64,000 nucleotides of DNA from positions 12,700,001 through 12,764,000 of the forward strand of contig NC_070616.1 in the NCBI RefSeq assembly GCF_027172205.1, given 5' to 3'. The position numbers were made by a program, and so were the translations under genes. The notes under the pieces were generated by a model. The model worked only from the letters and a program-made list of their open reading frames with translations, had not been told where the DNA came from and searched no databases. Numbering within the stretch: position 1 is the stretch's first letter; each line of letters begins with the position of its first letter. The DNA is from Podarcis raffonei. Taxonomy: Eukaryota > Chordata > Lepidosauria > Squamata > Lacertidae. Positions 22,056-33,793 of this stretch are shown here, piece by piece.

Positions 22056-24718
22056 TAAAATCCTTCCAGGAATATTAACAGTACCTGCATGTTAAGTGAT
22101 ACAGTTTTTTTCTAACAGGGGGACAGATCGATCTTCCATACCCTGCAAGTGTCCTGGGAAAAAAATGGGGCATTCAGTTTTATTGTGCAAGAGCACGGCA
22201 ACCATTTGGGGGTGCCGTGATCTCGCATGATTTCGCACTGAGCTCTCACTCAGAAGAAAGCACTTTCACTCAGGAAAATAGCACTTTTTGGGGGACCACA
22301 ACCTCAGGTGGCGCCCCAGAACATGGGCCTGAAAAAAAATGTATTTCAGGCTCTGTGATCTCACGCAGGTCACATGACCTGCCAGTTTTGGCACTCAAGG
22401 TGTTGGAGGGTGTGGTCTTTACGTGTTCACATGTGAAGAAAATGGGGGGCAGCAGGTCCATCAGCTCAGGCTGGGTGGGGGGGTATCCTCTTGCAAGAGA
22501 GATCTTGTGCCTGAATTTCCATTTCCCTCTGCCCTCCTTTTCCCTTTTCCTTTTGCGTCGTGGATTTTCAATTGTAAGGCTGTAAGGGATTTCCATTACC
22601 TTTGTGAGCCGTGGTGGTACAGCATGCTGCATTGATGCTTTTGCCTTCGCAGAACATACATTGTAGAAGGTGGCTGCACTTGCGGTGTAGCCCCTGGGTG
22701 TGTGTGACATTTGCACACTCTTAAACACGGGAAGCTGTCTCACATCACGCCATACATTTGGCCATCCAGCCCCGTATTGTCTGTTCTGACTGACAATATT
22801 CAGCGCCTGGGGCAGAGACAGCAGTTGTCTTTCTGCTCTCCTGGAACTTGGGTCTTTTAACTGGAGATGCTATTGGGGACTTCTGCAAGCAAATCAAGTG
22901 CTTTACTATGAAGCTTCAGTCCTCCCCTTCTGTATGGACCAGAGGATGATAAAAAACCCGACTCACCAATATTTTCCTTCTTTCCCCTGCTTCTTTCTGC
23001 TTTGCATCCTTCAGTGCCTATAATCCTGGCAATCGGTCAAGAGCATAAAATTCTGACTTGGCTTATAGAGTCTAGGCTGATTTAGATGTAGTCCCTTCAT
23101 TTGCTGCTGAATGCTGTCCCCCTTGCTCTTCGCCTGTGGTCTAAGGGAGCCCTAACAGAGGTCTGGGGCTGGAAGCAAGCAATGGTTTTCATGAGGATAT
23201 TTCTCTGCCCTTTCTGGTCAGACCACTTTTGCAGGTGTGTGTGTGTGTGTTGCAAAACAACGCAAGAAGTCGTGGAAGCTGTTTGTCACAGGTGAAAGAG
23301 CTCTCTAGTTACTTCCCCAGTCAGGCTGTCAACCTTTCCCAACCTCTCTCCTTCCCTATCAAATGTTTCCCATTCAGCCATGATTGGCTAAGGGCCCCCA
23401 AGAGGTTGATGGGTGCTGTCTTCTTTCAACTGAGTGTATGTAAGCCACTATGGGGAGGCTTTTTGGCAGAAGACTGGAGTGCAAATGCTATAAAGAAAGA
23501 AAGAAGAAAAATATTCCATGGGTGCCAAATTGCTTTTTTTAAAAGTCTAACAGCTGCCTAGAAAGCACGTGGGGGTGGGTGCAGCTGGACAAGGAAGGGT
23601 TAACCAGGGCTACCTATGACAACCTTAATGATGATAGATGCTGGGGAGGACGACTTTTTCCTTTTGCAGCAACTGAAAGATGAGCTGCAAGAGGAGGTCC
23701 TCCTGTCCCACCATCTCTGTCATCCCCTGTCCCGACCTCCCCCACTCCCCAAAATCACAAATGCGAGAGTGTCAAGGGAGCCTGGTAGATGAACAAGCTG
23801 CCCCAGAAGCAAATGACGACTGAGACCGCCGTGGAGCTGAACTTTACAAAACTGTTATTTCTCAGGACGTATCAAGTTCCCACAGGGGAGCCGTATCAGG
23901 ATGTCGAATGCACCGCCCATCACCAGACAGCCGACTCACTCCTTTTAAAAGAAAAAGAGAGAAAGTATATGTACTAGGAGAGTTTAGATGGACATGTGCA
24001 GGCCACCCAGACTAGGCTGATCGGGCAACAGATTCTGCATCCAGCACACAACCAAACCAGAGAATGCAATGGTGGTGTATAACCGAGGGGAAAGTGCAGT
24101 TTCAGATTTCAGCTTCCATTTTAGCAGAAAGCAGAACAGGGCAGCGGGCTGGACAAGCGGCCAATCCCCAGCGGATACAGAGAAAAACTGCCAGTCATAT
24201 CAGGTTAAAGGCAAACGGAGAAAAAGGAAATGAATTTAAGTCTGTTCCGCCACTAGGTGCTACTGTTGGTCCATGGAATTTGATACTGACAGTTGCTTCA
24301 TCAAACACACACCTTTCTAATATTACTGTGCAATGTACAGTGTTATACTTTGAATGAATTTAGTCTCTAGTAACTCTAAAGAGAATATGTTACATGAAAA
24401 TCAGTGGCAATGTATGAAAGGAAAAAAGCTAGCAGACACGCAAGGAAAAACTACAAGGCCTAAGAGAGCAGACTGAAAAAACCCCTAAGTGTTTTTCACT
24501 CAGTATATAATTAATGACAGTGAACAGGAAAAGAAAATCTTCCACACATTTTGCAGTCTTGAGGAAATAGCATGTTAACTGTGCTCTAAGTAGATTTTTT
24601 TACATTAGCATACTGCACAGAGCATGTAGCTCATTTAAAAATTTAACGAAAACAGCTATAGCAGCAGCAAGAGGACTACATCTATTAGTGTACTGCTACC
24701 CAGTACTGTACAGTTCAG

Positions 24719-25069
24719 TACCGGGTGGTGCTGTGGGTTAAACCACAGAGCCTAGGACTTGCCGATCAGAAGGTTGGCGGTTCGAATCCCCGCGACGGGG
24801 TGAGCTCCCGTTGCTCGGTCCCTGCTCCTGCCCACCTAGCAGTTCGAAAGCACGTCAAAGTGCAAGTAGATAAATAGGTACCGCTCCGGTGGGAAGGTAA
24901 ACAGCGTTTTTGTGTGCTGCTCTGGTTCGCCAGAAGTGGCTTAGTCATGCTGGCCACATGACCTGGAAACTGTACACCAACTCCCTCGGCCAATAAAGCG
25001 AGATGAGCGCCACAACCCCAGAGTTGGCCACGACTGGACCTAATGGTCAGGGGTCCCTTTACCTTTACC
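24719..25069 (+). repeat. long tRNA-derived SINE (GAGATGAGCGCC family), full copy
   Basis: The head GGTGCTGTGGGTTAAACCAC and B-box GGTTCGAATCC are followed by the long shared body (GCTTAGTCATGCTGGCCACA, GCGAGATGAGCGCCACAACC) and the end GGGTCCCTTTACCTTTACC. Partial copies are at 25751-26020 (+), 32371-32437 (+) and 36220-36446 (-). Confidence 0.8.
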
Positions 25070-25750
25070 CAGTACTACTAAATGTATTTGTCTTATAAAA
25101 GTTTCATATTAATGCAGGAAATTGAGCCTCCAGGAATAGCAAAAGCATTGCTCAAAACCGGCTAAGGTGGCAAGGAAGAACGGGGGCTCATTGCATCTTA
25201 CTAGCATTAGCTTCCAGATTTTTCTCTCCTTTGGTTTTTTGTAGCTTGATCAGCATGTGCTTCATATCTCCTTCCATAAACCACTGAGGTTTTTTATACA
25301 ATCAACTGGTGTATCAATTTTATGAAATAAATGTGTGGCTGATGAAATGCGGATTAATGTGTTGCTCTTTCGTAATGGGAAAAAACCTTTCAGATTAAGT
25401 TTCAACCAAAACAAAACATCCTTTAACATGTTCCATCTTTCTAAAATGTTTGGATAGCCTCTCATCAATTTGAAATGGACTGTTGCTTGTACATAGCCAT
25501 TTAAGTATGTTGTTATTCTTCTGAATACTTGGAAAATAAAGACTTATGGAGTACAGTAACTTCTCTTTATGTAAAAGTTTGGGTTGGTTTTTTTAAAATG
25601 TTAAATAGTTCAACTTGGTGAACAAGGGGTTAAAACAGCATAATTCTGTACTTGTTTACTCAGAACTAAGTTATCTTTCTCTTTTACTATAACCTTTTTT
25701 AAAAAAAAAAAAAAGCCGACTGTTGTAATGTTCTTTTGGGAACTCCCATT

Positions 25751-26020
25751 GGGAGCTCCCGTTGCTCGGTCCCTGCTCCTGCCAACCTAGCAGTTCGAAA
25801 GCACATCAAAGGGCAAGTAGATAAATAGGTACCACTCTGGCAGGAAGGTAAACGGCGTTTCCATGCGCTGCTCTGGTTTGCCAGAAGCGGCTTAGTCATG
25901 CTGGCCACATGACCCGGAAGATGTACGCCGGCTCCCTCGGCCAATAAAGCGAGATGAGCGCCGCAACCCCAGAGTCAGTCACGACTGGACCTAATGGTCA
26001 GGTGTCCCTTTACCTTTACT
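25751..26020 (+). repeat. long tRNA-derived SINE, lacking the tRNA head
   Basis: It starts at GGGAGCTCCCGTTGCTCGG and keeps the complete body through GTGTCCCTTTACCTTTAC. It is preceded by an A-run and unrelated sequence. Confidence 0.8.
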
Positions 26021-26379
26021 TTATGTGAGGTCTACCTGAAAAACAGTACATAAATATCTCAAATAAAATAATTAATAAATATCCCCAACATACTACTGAG
26101 TAACATCCAGTTTGGCAGATCTGTGGCTGATTTGCAGATTGATGAGGATTCTGACTCCCAGTCATTTAACAATTGCAACAACAAATGATATGCACACACT
26201 AAATTCTACTGCAGAAATGAAGAAAGCTTGGGGATTTTGTGTGTGGAAGGGGCTGGGAGTGTCACTCAGTTCTGCTACTAGAAACAAAGTCCTGGTCTCA
26301 GAATTTTATTAATTCTATGTCTTTTGTACAGGACACATGCCTGTTGCACTCCAGAAGACACATTACCACCAGGGAGGGT

Positions 26380-26525
26380 GGCGATCCTATATACCTTTAC
26401 CTGGGAGTAAGCCCCACTGAACCCAATGGGGCATACTTGTCAGTAAACAAATGCAAGTCCTCCCTAATTATGGTCGGAATTCTATGCACACTGACCTAGA
26501 AATAAATCCCATTTGAACACAGTGG
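26380..26525. repeat. fold-back repeat (GGGAGTAAGCCCCACTGAAC family)
   Basis: GGGAGTAAGCCCCACTGAAC and its later partner AAATAAATCCCATTTGAACA mark an old widely shared repeat. Other members are near 28685-28770 and 45355-45480. It lies just upstream of the IFT22 promoter. Confidence 0.5.
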
Positions 26526-26559
26526 TCGTTCACACGTGCAAGACTGGGCTTTAAGGATA

Positions 26560-26791
26560 CGAACCTTTGTCTGAGTAAACATGGAAATACCCGGCTGCTA
26601 TGAAACGAGCCGTCTCCCCTTTTCTCCGCCAGGGCTCAGCCTTCTCTCCGCCCTTAGCAACCGCGCCTGGCAACGTCGCGTCGGTGGGTTGGGCGGAGTC
26701 AGCCGGCATCATTCGACCCGCCCTTTCGGCCGTTTGCTCGGCTTGGTTTTCTACGCGAGGCCGAGGCTATGCGGCCTAGTCCGACGGGGCG
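26560..26791 (+). promoter_or_regulatory. IFT22: GC-rich promoter and 5' UTR of IFT22
   Basis: A CpG-rich, TATA-less block directly before the start codon. Two RGYAAC half-sites (AGCAAC at 26656-26661, GGCAAC at 26669-26674) resemble half of the RFX X-box used by many cilia genes, although they are in the same orientation and not the usual inverted pair. A short upstream frame starts at 26769 and overlaps the IFT22 start. Confidence 0.6.
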
Positions 26792-29700
26792 ATGCTGAAG
26801 GTGAAGATACTCTTCGTTGGCCCCAGCGAGGTGAGTGAGCGAAAGAGCGCCTGGGGTCCCTTTTGGAGGAAAGGAAAGCTCCCCACGGTCTTACAGTCGC
26901 CTCCCCAGCCCTTAAAAGCGCTGTGAACCATAATCATAGGGGCAAAGCTTCTTCTTGACTTTTTCAGATTAGGACAAATCCAGTATTTCGTTTCCAGCAG
27001 AATGCCTTTGGGAAGCATATATACCCTGACGTGATGGAGGGAGCTATTCCTGGCTGTTTGCTTTGAGCACCTGGTTTTCTGGTACACTGTCTCTGAACAT
27101 GGAGGTTCTGTTAAACGCCAGGCTAATAACTGTTAATAGAACTGCACATACCACGTTGTTTTTAGGGGTTTAGAGACAAAACCGTGTCCATCTCATCTCA
27201 TTAACATCTGTTTATTACTACAATGTGCTCTGTGGCACTTCCTCTGTGTTTGTTCTGGAAGCTGCAGTTAGTTCAGGATGCTGCAGCAGTGTTGCTGGTA
27301 AGAGAGAGACCATTTCCGCATAGAACACCTGTGCAGGTTGTCAATTTGCTACTGCGCATATCACAAGGTGTTACTATTACTATATAAAGCCCTAAACAGC
27401 TTGGGACTGGTTTACCTGCAATACCGCCTTTCCTCATATATGCCTGCTTCAGTCTGTGGAACTAGCACTGTTACAGGTGCTGCCTAATACTCCTTCTGCA
27501 TTTATAATAAATTTATATTTTAGCATGGCAGTTCTTGCACTTTGGAACTCCCCGCTTATTGACATCAGGCGGGTGCCTTCACTGTACTCTTTTCAGCACC
27601 TGCTAAAAGCATTCTTGTTTAGACGAGCCTACCCAAATTTGTAGAATGTTTGCGTGTGTTTTGATCTGTTTTAGGTTATCACTGATTTTAGTTATTATTT
27701 GAATGTTTTACAGAGTTGTTTTGCATTGTTTTACTGCAAAGTTAATTTTATTATTCTTTCTGTAAACTGCTTTGAGGTTTTGTTTTAAAATCGAGTGCTT
27801 TATAAATTTTATGAAATAACAAATAAAAAAAAAGATCGTAACATTTGGGGAGGATCGTAGCTTAGGGGTCAGAAAACATACTTTGCATGCAAAAGATCCC
27901 TGGTTCAGTTTCTGTCACCTCCAGGTAGGATTGAAAGAGACCCCTTTCAGAGACTGGAGAGCTACTGCCAGTCAGTGCAGATAATACTGAGCTAGATGGA
28001 CCGATGGTCTGACTTGGTAGCAGGAAGCTTCCTATTTCCTATTGCTAATCTTGCTTCTGTATTCACTTGTGATAGGCTGGAAAGTCTGTCTTGGCAAACT
28101 TCTTGTCAGAGAGCACCGAAGGCATTGGTAGTTACCTCCCAACACATGCAGTAAGGTGAGTTTCAAGCAGGTAGAGTGGAACTGCTAGCAAAACATGGAT
28201 TCCCCCCCCCCAGACAACAGGGTGCAGAACCTGGTACCCTCTGGAAGTTGCTGGACTACAGCCCCCATCATCCCTGACTGCTGGCTGTGCTAGCTGAGGC
28301 TGATGGGAGTTGGAGTGAAGCATCTGGAGGTCCACAAGAAGTTCTCCATCCTTGCAAAACAGCATGGTTGCAAAATCTACAAGATTTCCTTGACATCAAC
28401 TTCTTGGTTATCTCTTCATATCAAACCAACCAGGCCTTCTTCAAGTGATGAAGTGTTGGTATTTGTTACACAGTTCACTATGTGTGGATTACTAGTAAAG
28501 TCTTAAAATGGTACATGAAATGGGGGAAGGGGGAATGCATTATAACAGTGGCAGCTGCTCCAGTGCCAGGTAAGCCAAATGCGGAGGTTGGATGGAATTT
28601 GGGGCTGTGAGATTTTTTACTTTAATTAAAAAAAATTTTTAACATGCCTTTCAGGGCACACTGCTTACAAAGGTGGCTTATAAAGCTAACAGCACATTCC
28701 TAACTAAATATGTCCCCTCACAAGTAAGTTCTGTTGAATTTAATGGGACTTATTCCCAGGTAAGTGGGGATGGGTTTCATCTTTAGACACATGAAAATAC
28801 AATTACGAAACACGCACACAACATGGGTAACTAAGAACTGACATTGGAAAAAGGGACCAGCAAATATGGATGGGAGCTCTGTCTTTCAGGTAGGCCCAAA
28901 GAATGCCAGCCTTATTGATTTGTATAAAATATGTATTTTTAAATTCTAGGATCCTAGAATATGAGATGCCAAATTTCGGTGGAAACGGCAAAGGAGCAGG
29001 GTGTCGGTTTGAACTGTGGGATTGTGGAGGAGATCAAAAGTAAGTGGATCACTTACGTATCCTGCCAACTTTCTCAGAATAAGTTGGTGTAATTCAAATG
29101 CTACACCAAGCCATGGTTAAGGAAGGGGAGGGGAGGCTATTCACGAGAAGTTGGAGCAAAGCCCTACCATTATTTTTGATCATTTAAGAAGCAGAGGGTA
29201 CTCTGGGCATGTTGGAAACATGCACTTGTGTAAGGGGCATTCTAGTTTGTGGTTGGTGAACCCCTTCAAAAAAATGAAATGCCAGACAAGGCACAGATTT
29301 GGTGGCCTTCTTGCACAATGGAACTTCTCTTCTCTGCGCATTCCTTGTATTGCCCCTAAATATATTCTGCAGGGTTGGAAGAAGAGGCGTAGGGACATGC
29401 AGCGGGAGCAGGGGAAAGGGAATTTCCATTGTGCAGGCGGAAATCATTCTGCTTGCAATAATTACTTAGTTGGATACAACCCAGTATGTGCAAAGCAGCT
29501 GCAGAATCTCAACTGAGATTTTTTTAAAGCAAAAAAATGATAAAGGTAGGTAAGAACCTAAGAAGAGTCCTACTAGATTGGGCTAATGGTCCATCTAGTC
29601 CAGCATGTTGTTCTCCCATTGGCTACCCAGGTGCCTGTAGGAAACCTGCAAGCAGGACTTGAGCACAAGAGCACTCTCCCCTCCTTTTGTTTCCAGCAAC

Positions 29701-30677
29701 TGGTATTCAGAAGCTTTGCTGCCTCTGACTATGGAGGCAGAGCAGAGCCATCATGGCTAGTAGCAATTGATAGTCTCATCCTCCAAGAATTTGTCCAATT
29801 CTCTTTTCAAGCCATCCAAGTTGGTGGCCATCACTGCCTCCTGGAAGAGAGAGTTCCACAATTTGCTGCATGAAGAAGTACTTTACTTTTTTCCCTGTCC
29901 TGAAAAAAATCTCCCAACTTTTGGCTTCATTGGATGTCCATGAGTTCCAGGGTTATAAGAGGAGGAAAAAAATTCTCTGTTCACTTTCTCCATGCCATGT
30001 ATAATTTTATTAACTTCTATCATATCATCTCTTTCTCACCCTTTCTCTAAACTAAAACGTCCCAAGCACTGCAAGCTTTCCTGATAGGGGAGTCGTTCCA
30101 CCCCTTTGATCATTTTGATGGCCCTTCTCTGGACCTTTTCCAACTCTACAATATCCTTTTGGAGGTGAGGCAACCAGAACTGTACACAGGTGATGCCAGC
30201 TGTGCCGTTTCTCTGTTGCGCTTCCAGATTCGAGACTTGCTGGCCAGCACTGATGAAAGATTCCCATGGGGTCGTCATTGTTTTCAACCAAGACTCGCCC
30301 ACCCATTTGAAGGAGATTGAAATGTGGCACTCCTGTTTTGTGCAACAACAGCAGCTGCTGGAGAGCCAGTGCCTGCTCATTTCGCATCACAAGCCAGGCA
30401 GTGCAATGGACCCGGAGAATCTCACCTTGCGTAAGACCCTGATGCCTTGCTTTCCTGGCTCTAACCTATATTTGGTGTTTTGTCAGAATTGCCAATAGTT
30501 TTAATGGTTTGCTTCTTAAACTTCAAAGCTCCACCGCTGAACAGGCTGCAGGTGGCCCACTCTAGCCTCGAAGAAGAACCTGAAGATTTCCGGATGGAAT
30601 TTGTGAAGTACCTCAAGGGCATCACCAAGTTGGTGAATGAGAACCGAGACAGAGAGGAGATGCTGCTGATCACTTAA
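26792..30677 (+). CDS. IFT22: intraflagellar transport protein 22 (Rab-like 5), complete
   Basis: Five coding exons: 26792-26830, 28076-28155, 28950-29039, 30228-30430 and 30529-30677. All junctions are GT-AG and in phase, giving 561 nt and 186 aa (human 185). The protein is a Rab-like small GTPase of the IFT-B complex that carries cargo along cilia. The P-loop is GPSEAGKS (residues 10-17). A switch-II motif WDCGGDQKFE (63-72) replaces the usual WDTAGQE. SHHKPG (122-127) sits where NKxD is expected. The end NRDREEMLLIT has no prenylation cysteine, as known for this family. Recalled human sequence agrees across every exon (MLKAKILFVGP, CWPALMKDAHGVVIVFN, MEFIKYLKS, SRDREEM). It lies 13.9 kb from divergent COL26A1 and 4.3 kb before RABEP1. 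Intron 1 holds an L2-like LINE and a SINE, and intron 3 a CR1/L3 copy. Confidence 0.97.
27255..27795 (+). repeat. L2-like LINE 3' portion in IFT22 intron 1
   Basis: GCTGCAGTTAGTTCAGGATG encodes LQLVQDA. Further on, a frame reads LALWNSPLIDIRRVPSLYSF then FLFRRAYPNL, the C-terminal pattern of L2/CR1-clade ORF2. The frame is interrupted, so this is a fossil. Confidence 0.65.
27846..28050 (+). repeat. tRNA-Ala-like SINE in IFT22 intron 1
   Basis: TACTTTGCATGCAAAAGATC with CCTGGTTCAGTTTCTGTC resembles a tRNA head with anticodon TGC. The body has CTGCCAGTCAGTGCAGATAA, CTGAGCTAGATGGACCGATG and AGGAAGCTTCCTAT. It ends about 25 bases before IFT22 exon 2. A related copy is at 59480-59830. Confidence 0.65.
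29537..30215 (-). repeat. CR1/L3-type LINE 3' portion in IFT22 intron 3
   Basis: Plus-strand markers, in order: GGTCCATCTAGTCCAGCATG, TGCATGAAGAAGTACTTTAC, CTTCTATCATATCATCTC, TTTGATCATTTTGATGGCCC and CAACCAGAACTGTACACAGG. This is the longest copy of the family here and runs to within about 15-20 bases of the exon-4 acceptor. Confidence 0.7.
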
Positions 30678-30704
30678 AAGCAGGAGGAACGCTGCTGCAA
30701 AGAA

Positions 30705-30710
30705 AATAAA
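30705..30710 (+). terminator. IFT22: polyadenylation signal of IFT22
   Basis: AATAAA lies 28 bases after the IFT22 stop codon, giving a very short 3' UTR. CT/GT-rich sequence follows within 45 bases. Confidence 0.7.
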
Positions 30711-30834
30711 AGAAATACCCACTTAAACAGACACACGCATACACTCCTGGTCTTTTGCTTTCTACCTAACCCATTTTAAAAAAAAAAGAATTTGGATTCC
30801 TCAGGTTTACACTTAAAGAAGCAGTTTTACAGCA

Positions 30835-31075
30835 GTGGAAGTGGCATACATGTAGTGTAGTGGTTTGAGTGTTGGATTAGATCCTGGGAGACCAGGGTTC
30901 CAAGCTCCACTCAGCATGAAGCTCACTGGGTGACTTGGGACAATCACTCTCAGCCTAACCTGCCTCATAAGGTCGTTGTGAGGATTCAGTGAGGAGTGGG
31001 AGAACTGTGTATGCCACCTTGAGCTCCTTGGAGAAAAGAGTGGGATATAAATGCAATAAATAAAATAGAAGTTCT
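30835..31075 (+). repeat. Sauria-type SINE, full length
   Basis: The head is ATGTAGTGTAGTGGTTTGAG, then AACCTGCCTCATAAGGTCGT, and the tail CACCTTGAGCTCCTTGGAGA followed by GGGATATAAATGCAATAAAT. Confidence 0.8.
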
Positions 31076-31429
31076 TAGCTTAATCAGGGATGAGAAACCC
31101 TTTTCAGCCCACATTCACTTCAAGGGGTCTCATGCCAGTGGCGAGCAGGGCCAGAGGCAACAGTGGGTGAAGCAATGAATGTAAATTTTAACTTTGTACA
31201 GTAGGCTGGTCTATAAACACACATACACCCTTTCCCAGTATGTCTTATCTCAGAGAAGGACACATTCTAGCCCAACAAAAACATGGAGGGTACAAAGCAG
31301 GGTTGGTGAGGATGTAGCTGGGAAGGGGGAGTAACCTGAGGAGCGTCCCAAGGGCCAGACAGAGCAGCTTAAAGGGCCACATGTGGCCACCAGGTCTGAG
31401 GTTCAAAAGACACTGTTTTTTTGTCTTGC

Positions 31430-31670
31430 TCTTTCAGATTGCAGGCACCAGAGCACTGGACCAAGTGCTGTTCGTTTTTTGGTCTCACACTCATCAGCTA
31501 GCTCTCACAAGAGCTTGGGACCAAAAGATGCTTGTTTTTGTTCTCACACTCTCGCATAACACAGCTGGCTTGTGCCAGAGTACTGGACCAAAAGATGCTT
31601 GTTTTTTGGTCTTGTGCAAAACAGCTGACTCCCGTGAGAGCTCAGATCCAAAAAAACAAGCATTCCAATT
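31430..31670 (+). repeat. minisatellite, unit about 62 bp, four units
   Basis: GCACTGGACCAAGTGCTG, GCTTGGGACCAAAAGATGC, TACTGGACCAAAAGATGC and CTCAGATCCAAAAAAACAAG recur at 60-67 bp steps, separated by TTTTTGGTCTCACACTC and ACAGCTGGC-like blocks. Partial open frames through it are by-products of the repetition. Confidence 0.8.
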
Positions 31671-32667
31671 TTGATCAGTGGGATGTTGGAGGGGTATGGG
31701 TGACTAACAGGCTAAGCTGGCTACACCTTGGTTTGTTTGTTCCTGCATGAGTGGGTTATGTCCACCAGTGCCTAGTTTGTGCACACCACAGTTTATTAAG
31801 CAAAGTATGGCTTACTATTAAGGATAAAAGTGGCTGCTGTGCTGCACTGTGGGAAAAGATGATTCAAGGAAACCATGGCCCATGGAACATCAAGGGCCTT
31901 TTCTTGTGCAATGATGGTGCGCCAGACTGTAAGTTAACTCCCAACTCTTCAATTCTATGATTCCTTCTGCTTGCATCTGTATTTCCCACAGTGAACAAAA
32001 AGGGGAAGAACTTGGTATGCTTTGAGAATGCCACATAAGACACAAAGATCTGTAATGCACACCATCACTTCCCCTTTCCCCCAAAATAGAGCTGATCTGC
32101 AAATCATATGGATGCCTACCCCTTTGCTGAGCAATTCCATATTTTACGAGGGAGTCAAATTCTAACAATTTTGGTCCCAGTTCATGTTCAACTACAGCTG
32201 AAGTTTGTTCTGGTTTCTTGTTTATGTCCATAAAAGTTTTGTAACCAGTTCACACAATAAAATTTAAAATAAAGAGGCACATTATAATGATTGATTGTAC
32301 AGCTGCACAGAACAAGCTAACAAAAGTCTAAAACTCGCTTTGGGCCAATACCTTTATTAGGTCAACTATAATGAGCGCCGCAACCCCAGAGTCGTCTACA
32401 ACTGGACTTAATGGTCAGGGGTCCCTTTACATTTATAATGTCACAAAATAGTGCCTAAGCTTTGAGTTCTCAGTAACTCAATAAGTCAGCAATAAGGGCT
32501 AGGAAACCTATCAGATGGGTCTGCTCTACCTGCTGCCCCCACCTCATGTTATTCTAGGAGCTTCTAGATCAGGAGTGGAGAACATTTCCTTTCTAGGCAA
32601 CCTTTTGTAGCTCACATGCCAAGAATTTGTAAGCTTGCAGGCCAAAGTGGGCACAGCAGCAAATGTA

Positions 32668-32868
32668 GGGTTGCCATATGTCCAGGCAGAAATCGCTGAA
32701 GGTCTGGGTAAATCTGTAGGCATAACAGCCCACATCAGTAATGTAGATCTTGGTGAATTTCATGAAAAATAGCTCAAAAAGCTCAACTAGTTTGGTTAAT
32801 ATTATAAAAAAGCTCAAAACCCAACAACTTTTCTGTCCAGATTTTCACTTTTTAAAATATGGCAACCC
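32668..32868. mobile_element. TA-flanked MITE with GGGTTGCCATAT ends
   Basis: The left end is GGGTTGCCATATGTCCAGG and the right end CCAGATTTTCACTTT, then ATATGGCAACCC. TA occurs at 32666-32667 and 32869-32870. A diverged half copy is at 9330-9455. Confidence 0.75.
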
Positions 32869-33552
32869 TAAGCATTTTACAATTATATACAGAAGCCTTC
32901 TTTCTACACGTACACAAACATCAGCACCCCATCCTCCATCCTGGCCTGGTAAGAAGAAGAAAAAAGAGAAATTTAATAAGGCAGCTTTCAAATAAGGCCA
33001 TGAGCATGTGTTTGTATCTGAACTTGTAGACAGCATACTTTTGGGGGTACACACATATACACACTCATCTGCTTTCCATCTATTCTGAGCCATACACCAC
33101 ATGGAACCTTTTAAACAAGAGGACAGGAATAACATGGTTTCCCGATGGTACTTGCAAAGATTTTCAACTGTGGAAGAATGTCCTACATTTCCAAAGCAGA
33201 AAAATCATAAAGTCACTATGGGCCTGTTTCTGCTTAGCAATGCATTTGCTCGCTTTTACTCTAGTATGTGGTCATTAAGATCAAGTGTGTAGAAAATACC
33301 AGACGTGGTCTTTGGGTGTTTGTGAGATGCAGCCTGAAAGATGTAAGTAAGGGCACTAAACTGTTCAAAGGTTTGTTACAATACTGTAGGGAATCGTTGC
33401 TGGGAAGTTAGGGGGATTCCAAGCAAAACTACGACAGATGACACATTTCACAAAGTAGAATAGTCAGAAGGGTCAGACTGTGGTTGCTAGATAAACTTCC
33501 TAAAATAAGGGACCCTAAAGCTTTGGTATAGTCTATGTCTGCATTGGGAGTA

Positions 33553-33793
33553 CAGGGGTACCTTGGTTTAAGAACAGCTTAGTTTATGAACAACTTGGAT
33601 TAAGAACGCTTCAAAGCCGGAAGTAGGTGTTTTGGTTTCTGAACTTTGCCTTAGAAGCTGAACATGTTCCGCTTCCTGTTGAGTGTAAATTGAGTCCTCC
33701 ACTGCTATGGGAAAGCACGCCTTGGTTTAAGAACGCTTTGGTTTAAGAATGGACTTCTGGAATGGATTAAGTTCGTAAACCAAGGTACTATTG
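33553..33793. mobile_element. TA-flanked MITE (CAGNGGTACCTTGG ends)
   Basis: The ends are CAGGGGTACCTTGGTTTAAG and AAACCAAGGTACTATTG. TA occurs at 33551-33552 and 33794-33795. The core repeats TTGGTTTAAGAAC several times. Confidence 0.8.

Larger units (their letters stand above)
13421..26559. other. intergenic region between COL26A1 and IFT22
   Basis: About 13 kb between two divergent genes. It is packed with the mobile elements listed separately. In 13421-13900, 14721-15490, 17900-18460, 20420-21580, 22060-24700 and 25070-25730 I see no gene. 20580-21500 and 23580-24360 are free of repeats I recognise and could hold regulatory sequence, but nothing shows this directly. 14290-14720 resembles a GGGCCGGCCC-ended repeat also seen at 43150-43352. 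Confidence 0.6.

Noticed and set aside
24766-24993. 75-codon minus-strand frame, repeated in related form at 25699-25944
   Set aside because: Both are translations of the same SINE body in antisense, so they are repeat-derived.
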